A stretch of DNA of 64,000 nucleotides, taken from Nonlabens sp. MB-3u-79 (GTDB lineage Bacteria > Bacteroidota > Bacteroidia > Flavobacteriales > Flavobacteriaceae). The position numbers and the translations under genes were made by a program. The first letter of the stretch is position 1. Each line of letters starts with the position of its first letter. This document shows positions 8,260 through 17,463 of this stretch, piece after piece. Location: positions 2,471,501-2,535,500 of the forward strand of contig NZ_CP025116.1 of the NCBI RefSeq assembly GCF_002831625.1. The letters run 5' to 3'. The notes below the pieces were generated by a model. The model was given only the letters and a program-made list of their open reading frames with translations. It did not search any database and was not told where the DNA came from.

Positions 8260-8925
8260 CTACCAATTCACAGGCTTCATTCCATGTTCTTGTAGATAGC
8301 GATTGGTCTTAGAAAAATGTTGGTTTCCAAACCAGTAGCCTCTATTAGCACTTAAAGGTGATGGATGTCCGGTTTCTAAAATAAAATGATATTTAGGATC
8401 GACAAGCTTTGCTTTTCCTTTGGCAAAACCGCCCCAGAGGAGAAATACCACATCTTTGCGCTCATCAGATATTTTTTTAATAACGGCATCGGTGAATTTT
8501 TCCCAACCTTTTTTCTGGTGACTACCTGCCATTGATTCCTGTACCGTAAGAACCGTATTGAGCAACAAAACCCCTTGATCTGCCCAGCGTTCTAAATTCC
8601 CAGATTCTGGATACGACTGATTTAAATCCTTAGAAATTTCTTTAAATATATTGATCAAACTAGGTGGATGTTTTATACCATCAGCCACAGAGAAACACAA
8701 ACCGTTAGCCTGGCCCGAGCCATGATAAGGATCTTGACCTATAATCACCACTTTCACTTGTTCATAAGGTGTGCGATCAAAAGCCGCAAAAATCTTATTG
8801 CCTGGCGGGTAACAAGTATTTTCTCTGTATTCATGCTTGACAAACTCCGTCAAGTCCTCAAAGTAAGGTTGACTAAACTCTTCACGCAACACTTCTCTCC
8901 AACTCGCTTCTATCTGTAGGGACAT
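8260..8925 (-). CDS. ung: Uracil-DNA glycosylase
   Basis: This 221-residue family 1 uracil-DNA glycosylase removes uracil from DNA and starts base excision repair. The water-activating motif GQDPYHG is at 63-69 with catalytic D65, and the Leu-loop motif HPSPLS is at 187-192 with catalytic H187. LLNTVLTV (121-128) carries the uracil-recognising Asn. The length matches the family. It is monocistronic, with the start at the ATG at 8925, and the upstream gap of about 260 bases separates it from the divergent udk. Confidence 0.97.
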   Translation of the reverse strand: MSLQIEASWREVLREEFSQPYFEDLTEFVKHEYRENTCYPPGNKIFAAFDRTPYEQVKVVIIGQDPYHGSGQANGLCFSVADGIKHPPSLINIFKEISKDLNQSYPESGNLERWADQGVLLLNTVLTVQESMAGSHQKKGWEKFTDAVIKKISDERKDVVFLLWGGFAKGKAKLVDPKYHFILETGHPSPLSANRGYWFGNQHFSKTNRYLQEHGMKPVNW

Positions 8926-9157
8926 GTTTGTTTTTGGGTAAAGTTACTAGATGTTCTTGAGTAATAGGATGGTTTAGAACAATAGAATTTATAAAAGCAT
9001 GTCGTGAAATACTTAGAAGTCAGCGATTCCGATTTACATCATACAGGTAACAAAAAATCATGAAGTTCAACGACTCCAGGTTTTTGAAAGCTTAAGGATT
9101 TGATGACTCATCAACTCAAAACTATAATTCACCGCTTAAAACTCAAACCTAAAATCG

Positions 9158-9165
9158 TACTTTTG
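9158..9165 (+). promoter_or_regulatory. Putative -7 box of udk operon
   Basis: TACTTTTG matches TAnnTTTG exactly, 19 bases upstream of the udk start. Confidence 0.55.
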
Positions 9166-9184
9166 TGAAAATCAAAAATCTCTC

Positions 9185-9793
9185 ATGCTTATACTAGGAA
9201 TCGCAGGTGGAACCGGTAGTGGAAAAACCACAGTTGTAGAACAAATGGTTCATGAATATCCCGATCACGAAGTAACGGTTATTTCTCAAGATTCTTATTA
9301 TAAAGACACCAGCGACCTGAGCTATGAAGAGCGCACTAAAATCAATTTTGATCATCCAGAAAGTATAGATTTTGATTTATTGGAAAAGCATCTTTTGCAG
9401 CTCAAAGCAGGGAAAACTATTGATCAACCAGTTTACAGCTTTAAAGAGCATAATCGCACTGGAGAAACCATAAAAACGGCACCTAGTAAAGTTATTATCG
9501 TAGAAGGTATTTTAATCCTTACCATGCCTAGTATACGTAAGTTGTTTGATATCAAAGTGTACATTGATTGCGACAGCGATGAGCGATTGATAAGAAGGTT
9601 AAAACGCGATATAGCAGACCGTGGTCGCAATTTAAATGAAGTACTGGAACGTTACCAGACGACCCTAAAACCTATGCACCAGCAATTTATAGAATCGACG
9701 AAGGTATATGCAGATGTAATTATTCCTACCAACCGATTCAATTCGGTAGGTGTTAAAATCTTACGTACTATAATTGACCAAAAACTAGGATAA
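9185..9793 (+). CDS. udk: Uridine kinase
   Basis: This 202-residue uridine/cytidine kinase phosphorylates uridine to UMP in pyrimidine salvage. The P-loop is GGTGSGKT (8-15), followed by the QDSYYKD substrate segment and a DHPESIDFDLL motif typical of the family. It opens a gene run udk-ftsB/divIC-mutA-mutB, with 18 bases to the next gene. The length is as expected. Confidence 0.96.
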   Translation: MLILGIAGGTGSGKTTVVEQMVHEYPDHEVTVISQDSYYKDTSDLSYEERTKINFDHPESIDFDLLEKHLLQLKAGKTIDQPVYSFKEHNRTGETIKTAPSKVIIVEGILILTMPSIRKLFDIKVYIDCDSDERLIRRLKRDIADRGRNLNEVLERYQTTLKPMHQQFIESTKVYADVIIPTNRFNSVGVKILRTIIDQKLG

Positions 9794-9811
9794 TTTCTTA
9801 AATTTCCACTT

Positions 9812-10147
9812 ATGGGATTGAATAAAATAAAGACTAATCCATATTGGAAGTTTTTCAGTAATAAGTATACGCTTATTAGCCTCTTTTTTGCAGTCTGGAT
9901 TTTGTTTCTTGACGCAAATGCTTGGATGACATCGCATAGAAGTATAGACGAGCAACTTTCTGAAAAAAAACAAAATGCCGATTTCTATATGAAAGGTATT
10001 GCCCGTGATCAAGCGCGTATAGCGACCTTAAACGACAGTTTAGGTCTAGAAAAATTTGCCAGAGAACGCTATCTAATGAAGCGAGATAATGAAGAGGTGT
10101 TTATCATTCAGCATCCAGACTCTGTAAAAACTAAAGAAAATGAGTAA
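9812..10147 (+). CDS. FtsB/DivIC-family septum formation protein
   Basis: This 111-residue bitopic membrane protein has a short cytoplasmic N-terminus, one transmembrane helix (about 17-36), a periplasmic coiled coil (about 40-75) and a conserved-looking tail around LEKFARERYLMKRDNEEVF. That is the layout of FtsB/DivIC, which joins FtsL and FtsQ/DivIB in the divisome. The shared FARERY...K segment supports the assignment. Its stop overlaps the mutA start by 8 bases, so the two are translationally coupled. Confidence 0.88.
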   Translation: MGLNKIKTNPYWKFFSNKYTLISLFFAVWILFLDANAWMTSHRSIDEQLSEKKQNADFYMKGIARDQARIATLNDSLGLEKFARERYLMKRDNEEVFIIQHPDSVKTKENE

Positions 10148-11519
10148 AGAACTTTTCCGAGATTTTGAACCTGTTTCTGAAGCACAATGGAAACAGAATA
10201 TTCAAATGGACCTCAAAGGTGCCGATTATAATAAGACACTTATAACAGCAACACGAGAAGGCATAAATATCAAGCCATTTTACCATAGAGAAAGTGCGCC
10301 AAAGGTTCATATTCCTAATCGATCGTCACAGACTAACGACTGGTATATTTCTCAACGTGTATATGCTGGTAATGCGGTTGCCGCAAATAAAAAAGCACTA
10401 GATATACTCAGCCGTGGTGGAGAAGGTATCATCTTCTTTATACCTCACAAAGATATTGATCCAGCGGTCTTATTAAAAAACCTTCCAAAAGTTGGTATAC
10501 AGTTGCACCCCCAGTTTTTCGACTTGGATTATATCAAATCTGTTCATGAAATCGCTCCAAAAGCATACATTCATATAGACATCATCCACCAACTGGTAAG
10601 TGACGGAAACTGGTTTAAAAACAAGGATCAAGATCATCAAAAACTAGATGCTTTTATCAAGAATTTTGACGGTTACTTTTCAAATATTACGGTAAATACA
10701 ACTACCTATCAACAAGCTGGTGCAACGATCACGCAGGAACTCGCCTATTTTACTGCTCATCTCAACGAGTATTTAAACCACATGGATGATGCTGGTCACT
10801 TGTCCGCTTTCGCGAAAGCGGAAAAAAGAATCAACATAGACACATCAATAGGGAGCCATTACTTTTTTGAAATGGCAAAATACCGTGCTTATCGCGTTCT
10901 TACTAAAACATTAGGCGATGTTTACGGTATTGATTTAGGTTGCTATATTACGGCCTCACCTAGCCTACGCAACAAATCCTTGATGGATTACAACGTCAAT
11001 TTATTGCGTACAACAACAGAATGTATGAGCGCTGTTTTGGGCGGTGCCGATACCTTATGTAATATTCCCTACGATACCTTTTTTAATAAAGAAAACGAAT
11101 TTGGAGATAGGATTGCTCGCAACCAATTGATCATCTTAAAAGAAGAAGCTTCCCTGAATCAAATAGGTAACGCTGCAGATGGATCTTATTATGTGGACAC
11201 AATTACCAAACAATTGGTAGAAAAAGCGCTTGAAATTTTTAAAGAGATCGAGAAAGCTGGTGGATTCATACAATCTCTTTTTGAAGGAACTATACAACGC
11301 AAGATCAAAGAAAGTGCGCAACAGGAACAGCAAGATTTCAACAACGGAAATCGAGTTTTGGTAGGAGTCAATAAATATCCTAACGTAGATCTTTCCCTTC
11401 AAAAAGAATATGAAATTCTGCCTTTTGTAAAAATGAATCCGCGTAAAACTCTAGTGCAACCTGTGATTGTAAGAAGACTGACCGAAGAACTGGAGAAAAG
11501 TGAAATGAAAAAATTATAA
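10140..11519 (+). CDS. mutA: Methylmalonyl-CoA mutase small subunit
   Basis: This 459-residue small subunit of adenosylcobalamin-dependent methylmalonyl-CoA mutase lacks the C-terminal B12-binding domain, as expected for the structural subunit of the heterodimer. The TIM-barrel-like region includes [19 protein letters not shown] and ends with VGVNKYPN near 405. It interconverts methylmalonyl-CoA and succinyl-CoA with MutB. The stop overlaps the mutB start by one base (TAATG). A 20-bp iterated palindrome at 10803-10822 is read in frame as SAFAKAE in a loop between helices, where length variation is plausible. Confidence 0.93.
   Translation: MSKELFRDFEPVSEAQWKQNIQMDLKGADYNKTLITATREGINIKPFYHRESAPKVHIPNRSSQTNDWYISQRVYAGNAVAANKKALDILSRGGEGIIFFIPHKDIDPAVLLKNLPKVGIQLHPQFFDLDYIKSVHEIAPKAYIHIDIIHQLVSDGNWFKNKDQDHQKLDAFIKNFDGYFSNITVNTTTYQQAGATITQELAYFTAHLNEYLNHMDDAGHLSAFAKAEKRINIDTSIGSHYFFEMAKYRAYRVLTKTLGDVYGIDLGCYITASPSLRNKSLMDYNVNLLRTTTECMSAVLGGADTLCNIPYDTFFNKENEFGDRIARNQLIILKEEASLNQIGNAADGSYYVDTITKQLVEKALEIFKEIEKAGGFIQSLFEGTIQRKIKESAQQEQQDFNNGNRVLVGVNKYPNVDLSLQKEYEILPFVKMNPRKTLVQPVIVRRLTEELEKSEMKKL
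10803..10822. repeat. Iterated palindrome copy 3 (in mutA)
   Basis: A perfect 20-bp palindrome (core CGCTTTCGCGAAAGCG plus TC/GA arms), read as SAFAKAE. Confidence 0.9.
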
Positions 11520-13642
11520 TGAAAAGAAAGGACATCTCTCACATAACACCCAATTACGATTTTCATAGTAAACGACCAGAGGGCGCTACTTATGAAACAT
11601 CTGAAGGGATTATTATCAAGAAAGAATACACAAAAGAAGATGTGGCAAGCTTAAAGCATCTGGACTTTGTGGCTGGCTCAGCTCCTAACTTACGCGGTCC
11701 TTATTCCACGATGTATGTACGCAGGCCTTGGACTGTAAGACAGTATGCTGGTTTTTCAAGTGCGACAGAATCTAATGCGTTTTATAAGCGCAATCTCGCC
11801 GCTGGACAAAAAGGACTATCGGTAGCTTTTGATCTCGCTACACATAGGGGTTATGATTCTGATCATGAACGTGTGGTAGGCGATGTAGGAAAAGCTGGTG
11901 TAGCCATAGATAGTGTGGAGGATATGAAAATTCTATTTAATGAAATTCCTCTAGATAAAATGTCGGTTTCTATGACGATGAATGGCGCTGTGTTGCCTAT
12001 CATGGCATTTTATATTGTCGCTGCTATGGAACAAGGCGTCGATCTTCAATTATTAAGCGGTACGATTCAAAATGATATCCTTAAGGAATTCATGGTACGC
12101 AATACGTACATTTATCCGCCTACTCCTAGTATGCAGATTATCTCAGACATATTTGAGTACACGAGTCAGCACATGCCTAAATTTAACTCGATTTCTATAT
12201 CTGGTTACCACATGTATGAAGCTGGAGCAACCAGCGACATTGAATTGGCCTATACACTTGCTGATGGTTTAGAGTATGTACGTAAAGGACTCGCAGCAGG
12301 AATGGATATAGATACCTTTGCTCCTCGTTTATCTTTTTTCTGGGCAATCGGAATGAATCACTTTATGGAAATTGCCAAAATGCGTGCGGCACGTATGCTT
12401 TGGGCAAAAATGATTCAGCAATTTCATCCTAAAAATCCCAAGTCTCTTGCGTTAAGAACCCATTGTCAGACTTCTGGCTGGTCCCTTACCGAGCAAGACC
12501 CATTTAATAATGTCGCTCGGACTGCTATTGAAGCTTCGGCGGCAGCCTTTGGGGGAACCCAAAGTTTGCATACCAATGCACTGGATGAAGCCATTGCTTT
12601 ACCAACAGATTTCTCTGCTCGTATTGCGAGAAACACACAATTATACCTTCAAGAAGAGACAGGAATTACAAAAACTGTAGATCCTTGGGCGGGTTCTTAT
12701 TATGTAGAATCACTTACGGATCAAATAGCCGATAAAGCTTGGGAGCTTATTCAGGAAGTAGAAGAATTAGGAGGAATGACAAAAGCTATAGAAGCTGGAA
12801 TTCCTAAAATGCGTATTGAAGAAGCCGCAGCAAAAAAGCAAGCACGTATAGACTCTGGTGTTGATACCATCGTGGGAGTGAATAAATACTTGAGTCCAGT
12901 TGAAGATATGATCGATACCTTTGAAGTAGATAATGCTGCTGTAAGAGTAGAACAGATCGATCGTCTGACAGAGATAAAAGCTGCTAGAGATGACAAAAAG
13001 GTAAAAGAAGCTTTAAAGGCATTAACCGATTGTGCCGATTCTAAAAAAGGAAACCTTTTGGAGCTAGCGGTAATCGCAGCAAAGGAGCGAGCTACTTTAG
13101 GTGAAATTTCTGATGCGCTAGAAGAAGTGTACGGTCGTTACCGTGCCACTATTAAGAGTGTTCAAGGCGTTTATAAAAAAGAAATTATGAATGATCCCAC
13201 TTTCGCGAAAGCGCAACAACTAGCCGACCAATTTGCAAAGACAGAAGGGCGAAGACCGAGAATCATGATCGCTAAAATGGGTCAAGACGGACACGATCGC
13301 GGAGCTAAAGTAGTGGCCACAGGCTATGCAGACGTTGGTTTTGATGTGGATATTGGCCCTTTGTTCCAGACACCAGCCGAAGCTGCTAAACAAGCCGTAG
13401 AGAACGACGTACATGTTTTAGGTGTTTCTTCACTCGCTGCAGGTCACAAGACTTTGGTACCACAAGTCATGGACGAATTAAAGAAATACGGCCGTGAAGA
13501 TATCATGATCGTGGTTGGCGGAGTGATACCTCGTAAGGATTACCAGTTTCTTTTTGATGAAGGAGTAGCTGCTGTATTTGGTCCAGGAACAAAGATCAGT
13601 GCAGCTGCCATAGATATTTTAGGAATGTTGATGGAAGAATAA
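11519..13642 (+). CDS. mutB: Methylmalonyl-CoA mutase large subunit
   Basis: This 707-residue catalytic subunit has an N-terminal substrate-binding barrel (about 40-560) and a C-terminal cobalamin domain with the DxHxxG ligand motif DGHDRG, where H592 is the lower axial cobalt ligand. Catalytic-region motifs such as [11 protein letters not shown] and [15 protein letters not shown] are intact. It converts methylmalonyl-CoA to succinyl-CoA in propionate and branched-chain catabolism, which fits the E1 gene at the window start. A short copy of the iterated palindrome (13200-13211) is read as PTFAKA in the linker before the B12 domain. Confidence 0.97.
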   Translation: MKRKDISHITPNYDFHSKRPEGATYETSEGIIIKKEYTKEDVASLKHLDFVAGSAPNLRGPYSTMYVRRPWTVRQYAGFSSATESNAFYKRNLAAGQKGLSVAFDLATHRGYDSDHERVVGDVGKAGVAIDSVEDMKILFNEIPLDKMSVSMTMNGAVLPIMAFYIVAAMEQGVDLQLLSGTIQNDILKEFMVRNTYIYPPTPSMQIISDIFEYTSQHMPKFNSISISGYHMYEAGATSDIELAYTLADGLEYVRKGLAAGMDIDTFAPRLSFFWAIGMNHFMEIAKMRAARMLWAKMIQQFHPKNPKSLALRTHCQTSGWSLTEQDPFNNVARTAIEASAAAFGGTQSLHTNALDEAIALPTDFSARIARNTQLYLQEETGITKTVDPWAGSYYVESLTDQIADKAWELIQEVEELGGMTKAIEAGIPKMRIEEAAAKKQARIDSGVDTIVGVNKYLSPVEDMIDTFEVDNAAVRVEQIDRLTEIKAARDDKKVKEALKALTDCADSKKGNLLELAVIAAKERATLGEISDALEEVYGRYRATIKSVQGVYKKEIMNDPTFAKAQQLADQFAKTEGRRPRIMIAKMGQDGHDRGAKVVATGYADVGFDVDIGPLFQTPAEAAKQAVENDVHVLGVSSLAAGHKTLVPQVMDELKKYGREDIMIVVGGVIPRKDYQFLFDEGVAAVFGPGTKISAAAIDILGMLMEE
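13200..13211. repeat. Iterated palindrome copy 4 (in mutB, short)
   Basis: The perfect palindrome is reduced to 12 bp (CTTTCGCGAAAG). It is followed by GCG, so the right half is conserved. It encodes TFAKA in the linker. Confidence 0.8.
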
Positions 13643-13943
13643 GTATTGCTAGGTTCTCTAGGACAAATTACCTCAGCCTTTAAAGCAACCTAAAACATAC
13701 AACAGACCTTGTTATTCTAATTTAAGTATTTTATAGGGAGTAAAAATATACTTGTGCATTATGATGTTTAAAATACATCTTAAAATCAACTGGCACAATA
13801 TATTGAATGCTATTGTGTAAATCTTTTGTTTACTATAATTTATGTAACGTTCAAGACCGTTACTTTATTTTATGAAAGTACAAGCATTAACAAAAAACTG
13901 TTAATGGCGTAAGATTTTACTAGCTAAATCGTCTAAAATAAAT
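13643..13943. other. Intergenic region, nothing identified
   Basis: These 301 AT-rich bases between mutB and the CIA30-like gene hold no open frame, clear hairpin terminator or recognisable promoter box that I can support. Confidence 0.4.
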
Positions 13944-14483
13944 ATGATACGCGCTTTTACTTGCCTTACAATACTTTTACTCATGAATCAATCCCCAACC
14001 ACTATATTCAATTTCAATAAGGATTCTGACATTTCTGCTTGGAATATTGTAGACGATCGTGTCATGGGAGGAATCTCTAGAAGCTATTTTGAGCTTACTG
14101 AAGACGGTTATGGAAAATTTCATGGCTATGTTACCACAGAAAGTAATGGAGGGTTCAGCTCTGTAGATTATAACTTTGACAAGTTACAGGTGAGCCCTTC
14201 TGACAAAATAAGAATCAAACTCAAAGGTGATGGAAAGACTTTTCAGTTGAGAGTGAAAGCCTTTGCTGGCGATCGACATAATTACATCAAAGAGTTTGAT
14301 ACGACTGGTGAAAGGCAAACTATTGAAATAGCGCTTTCTGAAATGCAACCTTCCTGGAGGGGAGCTAAATTAAGGATTCCTAATTTTGATAAGGATCAAA
14401 TAAGAAGCGTCACGGTATTGATAGCAAATGGAAAGAAACAAAATTTTGAACTTCTAATTGATTCCATAAAACTTGTAAAGTAG
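13944..14483 (+). CDS. CIA30-family protein
   Basis: This 179-residue protein resembles the complex I intermediate-associated protein 30 (CIA30) family, a beta-sandwich related to carbohydrate-binding folds. Seen: the family signature WNIVDDRVMGGISRS near residues 32-46, and the GGFSSV and IRIKLKGDGKTFQLRV strands. The first 16 residues are hydrophobic, but a cleavable signal is uncertain. In bacteria these proteins are not proven complex I factors and the role is unknown. It is a single gene convergent with the beta-barrel gene. Confidence 0.82.
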   Translation: MIRAFTCLTILLLMNQSPTTIFNFNKDSDISAWNIVDDRVMGGISRSYFELTEDGYGKFHGYVTTESNGGFSSVDYNFDKLQVSPSDKIRIKLKGDGKTFQLRVKAFAGDRHNYIKEFDTTGERQTIEIALSEMQPSWRGAKLRIPNFDKDQIRSVTVLIANGKKQNFELLIDSIKLVK

Positions 14484-14588
14484 TAATGAACTCAATAAAC
14501 AGTTGCCGTAAACGCAACATGCCTAATTAGATACAATTATCATTTACTTCCATTTGCTAGAAGCTCTATCCGATCGTATTGCTCGATA

Positions 14589-15398
14589 TTAAAACAAAGA
14601 TTTATTATTCTTTCTTTCTTTTCGATGCCTTCTAGCCTCTTTCTTTTTGAGAAAGTACAAACGGCGTTTTTCTTTAATACTCAAATCTTCAGGGTCGCGA
14701 CTTAGTAATTCTTGAAGATCTTGATTCACTGTTTTTTTTAATCGAATAGCACTGTAATCTCTTACGTTTAAGCGTATTCCTATAGCAAGGTTAAAGTAAT
14801 TAGCATTGTTAAAGCTATCGTTCAATGAAGGAGCTGTATTAATACGGTAAGTAACTATTTCATAGCTAGGACTGAAGAAAAATGAAATTCCATCACTAAA
14901 ATGATATTCCAAGCTCGAAGTAAAACGCAACACATTTCCAGAATCCCTAAACTTTCCACCACCCTGGGACCCACTTTGCCTGTTTTTATTCTGGCTATAC
15001 CCATAGCCTAGGTCTGCTGTGATATTCCAATCTTCATTTAAGCGGTAGTCGTAACCTGCAAAGACATAAGCGTTAAACTTTGTAGCTCTAGCATACTCGC
15101 CAACTATAGCCGTGCTTTTTACACTCATAAAATCTTGTGTAAGCGCAGCTCCTAAATAAAAGTTTTTTGGCACATAAAACTGCATACGTATTCCATAGCC
15201 GGCTCCTCCTTCCAATCCATTACCAGCAAAATTATCTCCAGAGGGAATTCCACGTTGTAAATAAAGATCGGTAAGAAATAGACGTTTAGGTTGTTCAGAA
15301 TTGGGTACGGCTAATTCTGATGAGTCTTCTTGAGCAAAAGATAGTCCTGTAACCAAAAAAAGCAGGATGCTTATAATTATTCTAGTAGGTAATCTCAT
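14589..15398 (-). CDS. Outer-membrane beta-barrel protein
   Basis: This 269-residue protein has a signal peptide (MRLPTRIIISILLFLVTG, cleavage near SFAQ at 23) followed by alternating amphipathic strands typical of a small beta-barrel (YGIRMQFYVPKNFYLGAALT, FNAYVFAGYDYRLNEDWNIT). The C-terminus is unusual for a barrel: after the last strand comes a basic tail of about 40 residues rich in Lys and Arg (KKKEARRHRKERKNN). Its start overlaps the end of the upstream lipoprotein gene by 17 bases, so the two form one unit, perhaps an envelope pair. No specific function is assigned. Confidence 0.75.
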   Translation of the reverse strand: MRLPTRIIISILLFLVTGLSFAQEDSSELAVPNSEQPKRLFLTDLYLQRGIPSGDNFAGNGLEGGAGYGIRMQFYVPKNFYLGAALTQDFMSVKSTAIVGEYARATKFNAYVFAGYDYRLNEDWNITADLGYGYSQNKNRQSGSQGGGKFRDSGNVLRFTSSLEYHFSDGISFFFSPSYEIVTYRINTAPSLNDSFNNANYFNLAIGIRLNVRDYSAIRLKKTVNQDLQELLSRDPEDLSIKEKRRLYFLKKKEARRHRKERKNNKSLF

Positions 15399-16080
15399 AT
15401 CGTTCTAAAGCACTGGTTATAGTATAAGTTCTTATGGATTCATTACCCATAGCATCTGTAAATCGGACCTCAATCACAGACGGATAGAATAGGTTCAATT
15501 CAAAAATACCATCGTTAGCTGTTCTATTAAAACTTGTGGATTGAAAATTATAAAATATACAGTCCTGATCCTGCGTCAGCATATCATTTCTATAAATGAG
15601 AGCACAATCTAAAGATTCAAAATCAAAAGTGGCGTTGTACTCCTCTATAGTTCCTGAGGTGTTTACAAATTCAATTTCCACTGTTGAAGTTTCTTTTAAG
15701 ATCGTCTCTGGGATATCTAATAGATAATCATCATTCAATTCTTGTCTTGAAACGCTGATTTTGTTAGCTGCGTAATCTTCTGAATCAAAACTTATAAAAA
15801 AACTGCCATCTACCAGCATTACAAATTCCACTTGCCCATTTTCATCAGTAATTCCTTTCCCTAATATAAAATCTTCGTCTGCCGGAGAAAACTTGGAGAG
15901 CGCCTGTCCTGTGATAAAACGATTGGTTCTATAGGTAGTAGCACTTACCTGCATATCAGCAATAGGATCACCTGATGCATCTACTACCCTTGTTTTAAAA
16001 AGTGCTCTGGCATCGTTTTCTAACCTGGCCTCACAAGAAACAAGCAGAATAGGAAGAAGTAAAAAGAATAATTTTCTCAT
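15382..16080 (-). CDS. Lipoprotein with Ig-like/carboxypeptidase-regulatory fold
   Basis: This 232-residue lipoprotein has the lipobox LLVSC with Cys16. The region after it (TRVVDASGDPIADMQVSAT, then ITDENGQVEF) resembles carboxypeptidase-regulatory-like or Ig-like beta domains used as envelope scaffolds. It is translationally coupled with the downstream barrel gene through a 17-base overlap. Function unknown; a partner of the barrel is a reasonable inference. Confidence 0.7.
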   Translation of the reverse strand: MRKLFFLLLPILLVSCEARLENDARALFKTRVVDASGDPIADMQVSATTYRTNRFITGQALSKFSPADEDFILGKGITDENGQVEFVMLVDGSFFISFDSEDYAANKISVSRQELNDDYLLDIPETILKETSTVEIEFVNTSGTIEEYNATFDFESLDCALIYRNDMLTQDQDCIFYNFQSTSFNRTANDGIFELNLFYPSVIEVRFTDAMGNESIRTYTITSALERYEITY

Positions 16081-16155
16081 CTAAGTTTTGATTTTATAAT
16101 AGATGAAACAATTTAGAAATGGTTGCGTCTACAGACGAGAAGAAATTTTAATCCT

Positions 16156-16872
16156 TTATTTAGTAATTACATCAGCACCTAAAAACTGATCGTCTTTATT
16201 GTAATACCACTTGCGCACTTTAGGCATATTGATATCATTAACCACTTGGTTTTCAGAAAGTAAAATATACTCTCCAGTATTAGGAATTATTTTTCCAAAA
16301 GGTTCCGTTTTAAAAAACTGGTACACTTCCATCTTATATGTAGTGGGGTCAAAATAAAAAAACCATGCATCGCTACCTACATGTTGATCATAAGTGGCCT
16401 TGAGTACAAGGTACTCTTTGCCTTTAAAGGTTTTGCGTTCTACTTTTTCGGCTATATGAGTTCCTTGATCCTTCAACTTCATAGGTAATCCATACAAATA
16501 GGTGTAGTAGTTTTTCATAAAAACAGCACGTTCCAAATCCTTTTCTGTAGTCTCTAGTTGCTTTTCTGGGTTTTTCCAGTCTAGCTTTACGACGTTAACT
16601 TCATCTTCATTGACACGATACTCGGTCATAACGCTGTCTCTTACAGCAATCAATTCAAAACATTGAGCGGGTAAATTAATGTCAATATTGCTAACCCTTT
16701 TAGGGTTTTTAGGTGTGGTCATTGTTATCTCTAACTTACCTGTAAATGAAGACCAATTATTATTAGGATCATGTTTCTTAATTGCCTTATCCAGTAATTG
16801 CTTACCGCTGAGTTCTTGCGCATTGATATTAAAGCTTGTAAAGAACACCAGAAGAGTAAAGAGATATTTCAT
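16156..16872 (-). CDS. Secreted DUF6503-like protein
   Basis: This 238-residue exported protein has a signal peptide (MKYLFTLLVFFTSFNINA, cleavage before QE) and a beta-rich body with SFTGKLEITM and WFYFDPTTYKMEVYQFF strands, resembling the LolA/outer-membrane-lipoprotein-sorting-like fold seen in DUF6503 proteins of Flavobacteria. The family name is from memory. It could bind a lipid or lipoprotein. It lies 76 bases upstream of the lipoprotein-barrel pair on the same strand and may be cotranscribed. Confidence 0.62.
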   Translation of the reverse strand: MKYLFTLLVFFTSFNINAQELSGKQLLDKAIKKHDPNNNWSSFTGKLEITMTTPKNPKRVSNIDINLPAQCFELIAVRDSVMTEYRVNEDEVNVVKLDWKNPEKQLETTEKDLERAVFMKNYYTYLYGLPMKLKDQGTHIAEKVERKTFKGKEYLVLKATYDQHVGSDAWFFYFDPTTYKMEVYQFFKTEPFGKIIPNTGEYILLSENQVVNDINMPKVRKWYYNKDDQFLGADVITK

Positions 16873-16937
16873 AATACTACTATTTGGAGCTAAGATAAGG
16901 AAATGTCATGCCTTGTTTAAATTTTAGGATTAAACAA

Positions 16938-16967
16938 AAAAACCCAACGGCTAGCCGTTGGGTTTTT
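16938..16967. terminator. Perfect hairpin terminator after ferredoxin gene
   Basis: A perfect 30-bp inverted repeat, AAAAACCCAACGGCT with its complement, is flanked by A and T tracts so it can work both ways. It lies downstream of the minus-strand ferredoxin gene. Confidence 0.8.
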
Positions 16968-17077
16968 ATATAAAATAGAAAAGTTTAATTATTAAGTAAC
17001 CGCTTTCCTGTGAAAACTGATACTGAGTGTGTGGTTTCCATTACAAATTTGCAATAGTAAATCAATAATTAAGAGAT

Positions 17078-17428
17078 TTATCCTTTATGCATAAAAGCCT
17101 GTTTGGCTTCTAGCTCTTCCTTCGTTTCTACCACATTGTCGTCTGGCACACAACAATCTACCGGACAAACAGCAGCACATTGTGGCTCTTCATGAAAGCC
17201 AACACATTCGGTACATTTATCGGGTACTATATAATAAAATTCGTCACTTACTGGTTCTTGCGTCTCGTTAGCATCTATTTCTTTTCCAGATGGCAACACT
17301 ACATTTCCATCTAGATCAGTACCATCTGCATAGCGATAGTCGTCAGCTGGTTCATAAATTGCCGTGTTCGGACACTCTGCCTCGCAAGCACCGCAATTAA
17401 TACATTCGTCTGTTATGATGATTGCCAT
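17078..17428 (-). CDS. 2[4Fe-4S] ferredoxin
   Basis: This 116-residue ferredoxin has two 4Fe-4S clusters: cluster one C9-x2-C12-x2-C15-x3-C19-P, and cluster two C72-x2-C75-x8-C84-x3-C88-P. The 8-residue insert between the second and third Cys of the second cluster and the extra Cys pair (PVDCC) resemble Alvin-type (Chromatium-type) ferredoxins, which have very low redox potential. The central insert (26-66) is acidic. It is divergent from the acyl-CoA reductase gene with overlapping promoters, which suggests co-regulation. Confidence 0.93.
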   Translation of the reverse strand: MAIIITDECINCGACEAECPNTAIYEPADDYRYADGTDLDGNVVLPSGKEIDANETQEPVSDEFYYIVPDKCTECVGFHEEPQCAAVCPVDCCVPDDNVVETKEELEAKQAFMHKG

Positions 17429-17438
17429 AGCTTTTATT

Positions 17439-17446
17439 TACTTTTG
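17439..17446 (+). promoter_or_regulatory. -7 box of acyl-CoA reductase gene
   Basis: TACTTTTG lies 18 bases upstream of the GTG at 17464 on the plus strand. Confidence 0.5.
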
Positions 17447-17448
17447 TG

Positions 17449-17456
17449 CAAAAATA
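17449..17456 (-). promoter_or_regulatory. -7 box of ferredoxin gene
   Basis: The minus strand reads TATTTTTG 20 bases before the ferredoxin ATG. It lies two bases from the plus-strand box, so the two divergent promoters overlap. Confidence 0.5.
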
Positions 17457-17463
17457 GCCACTA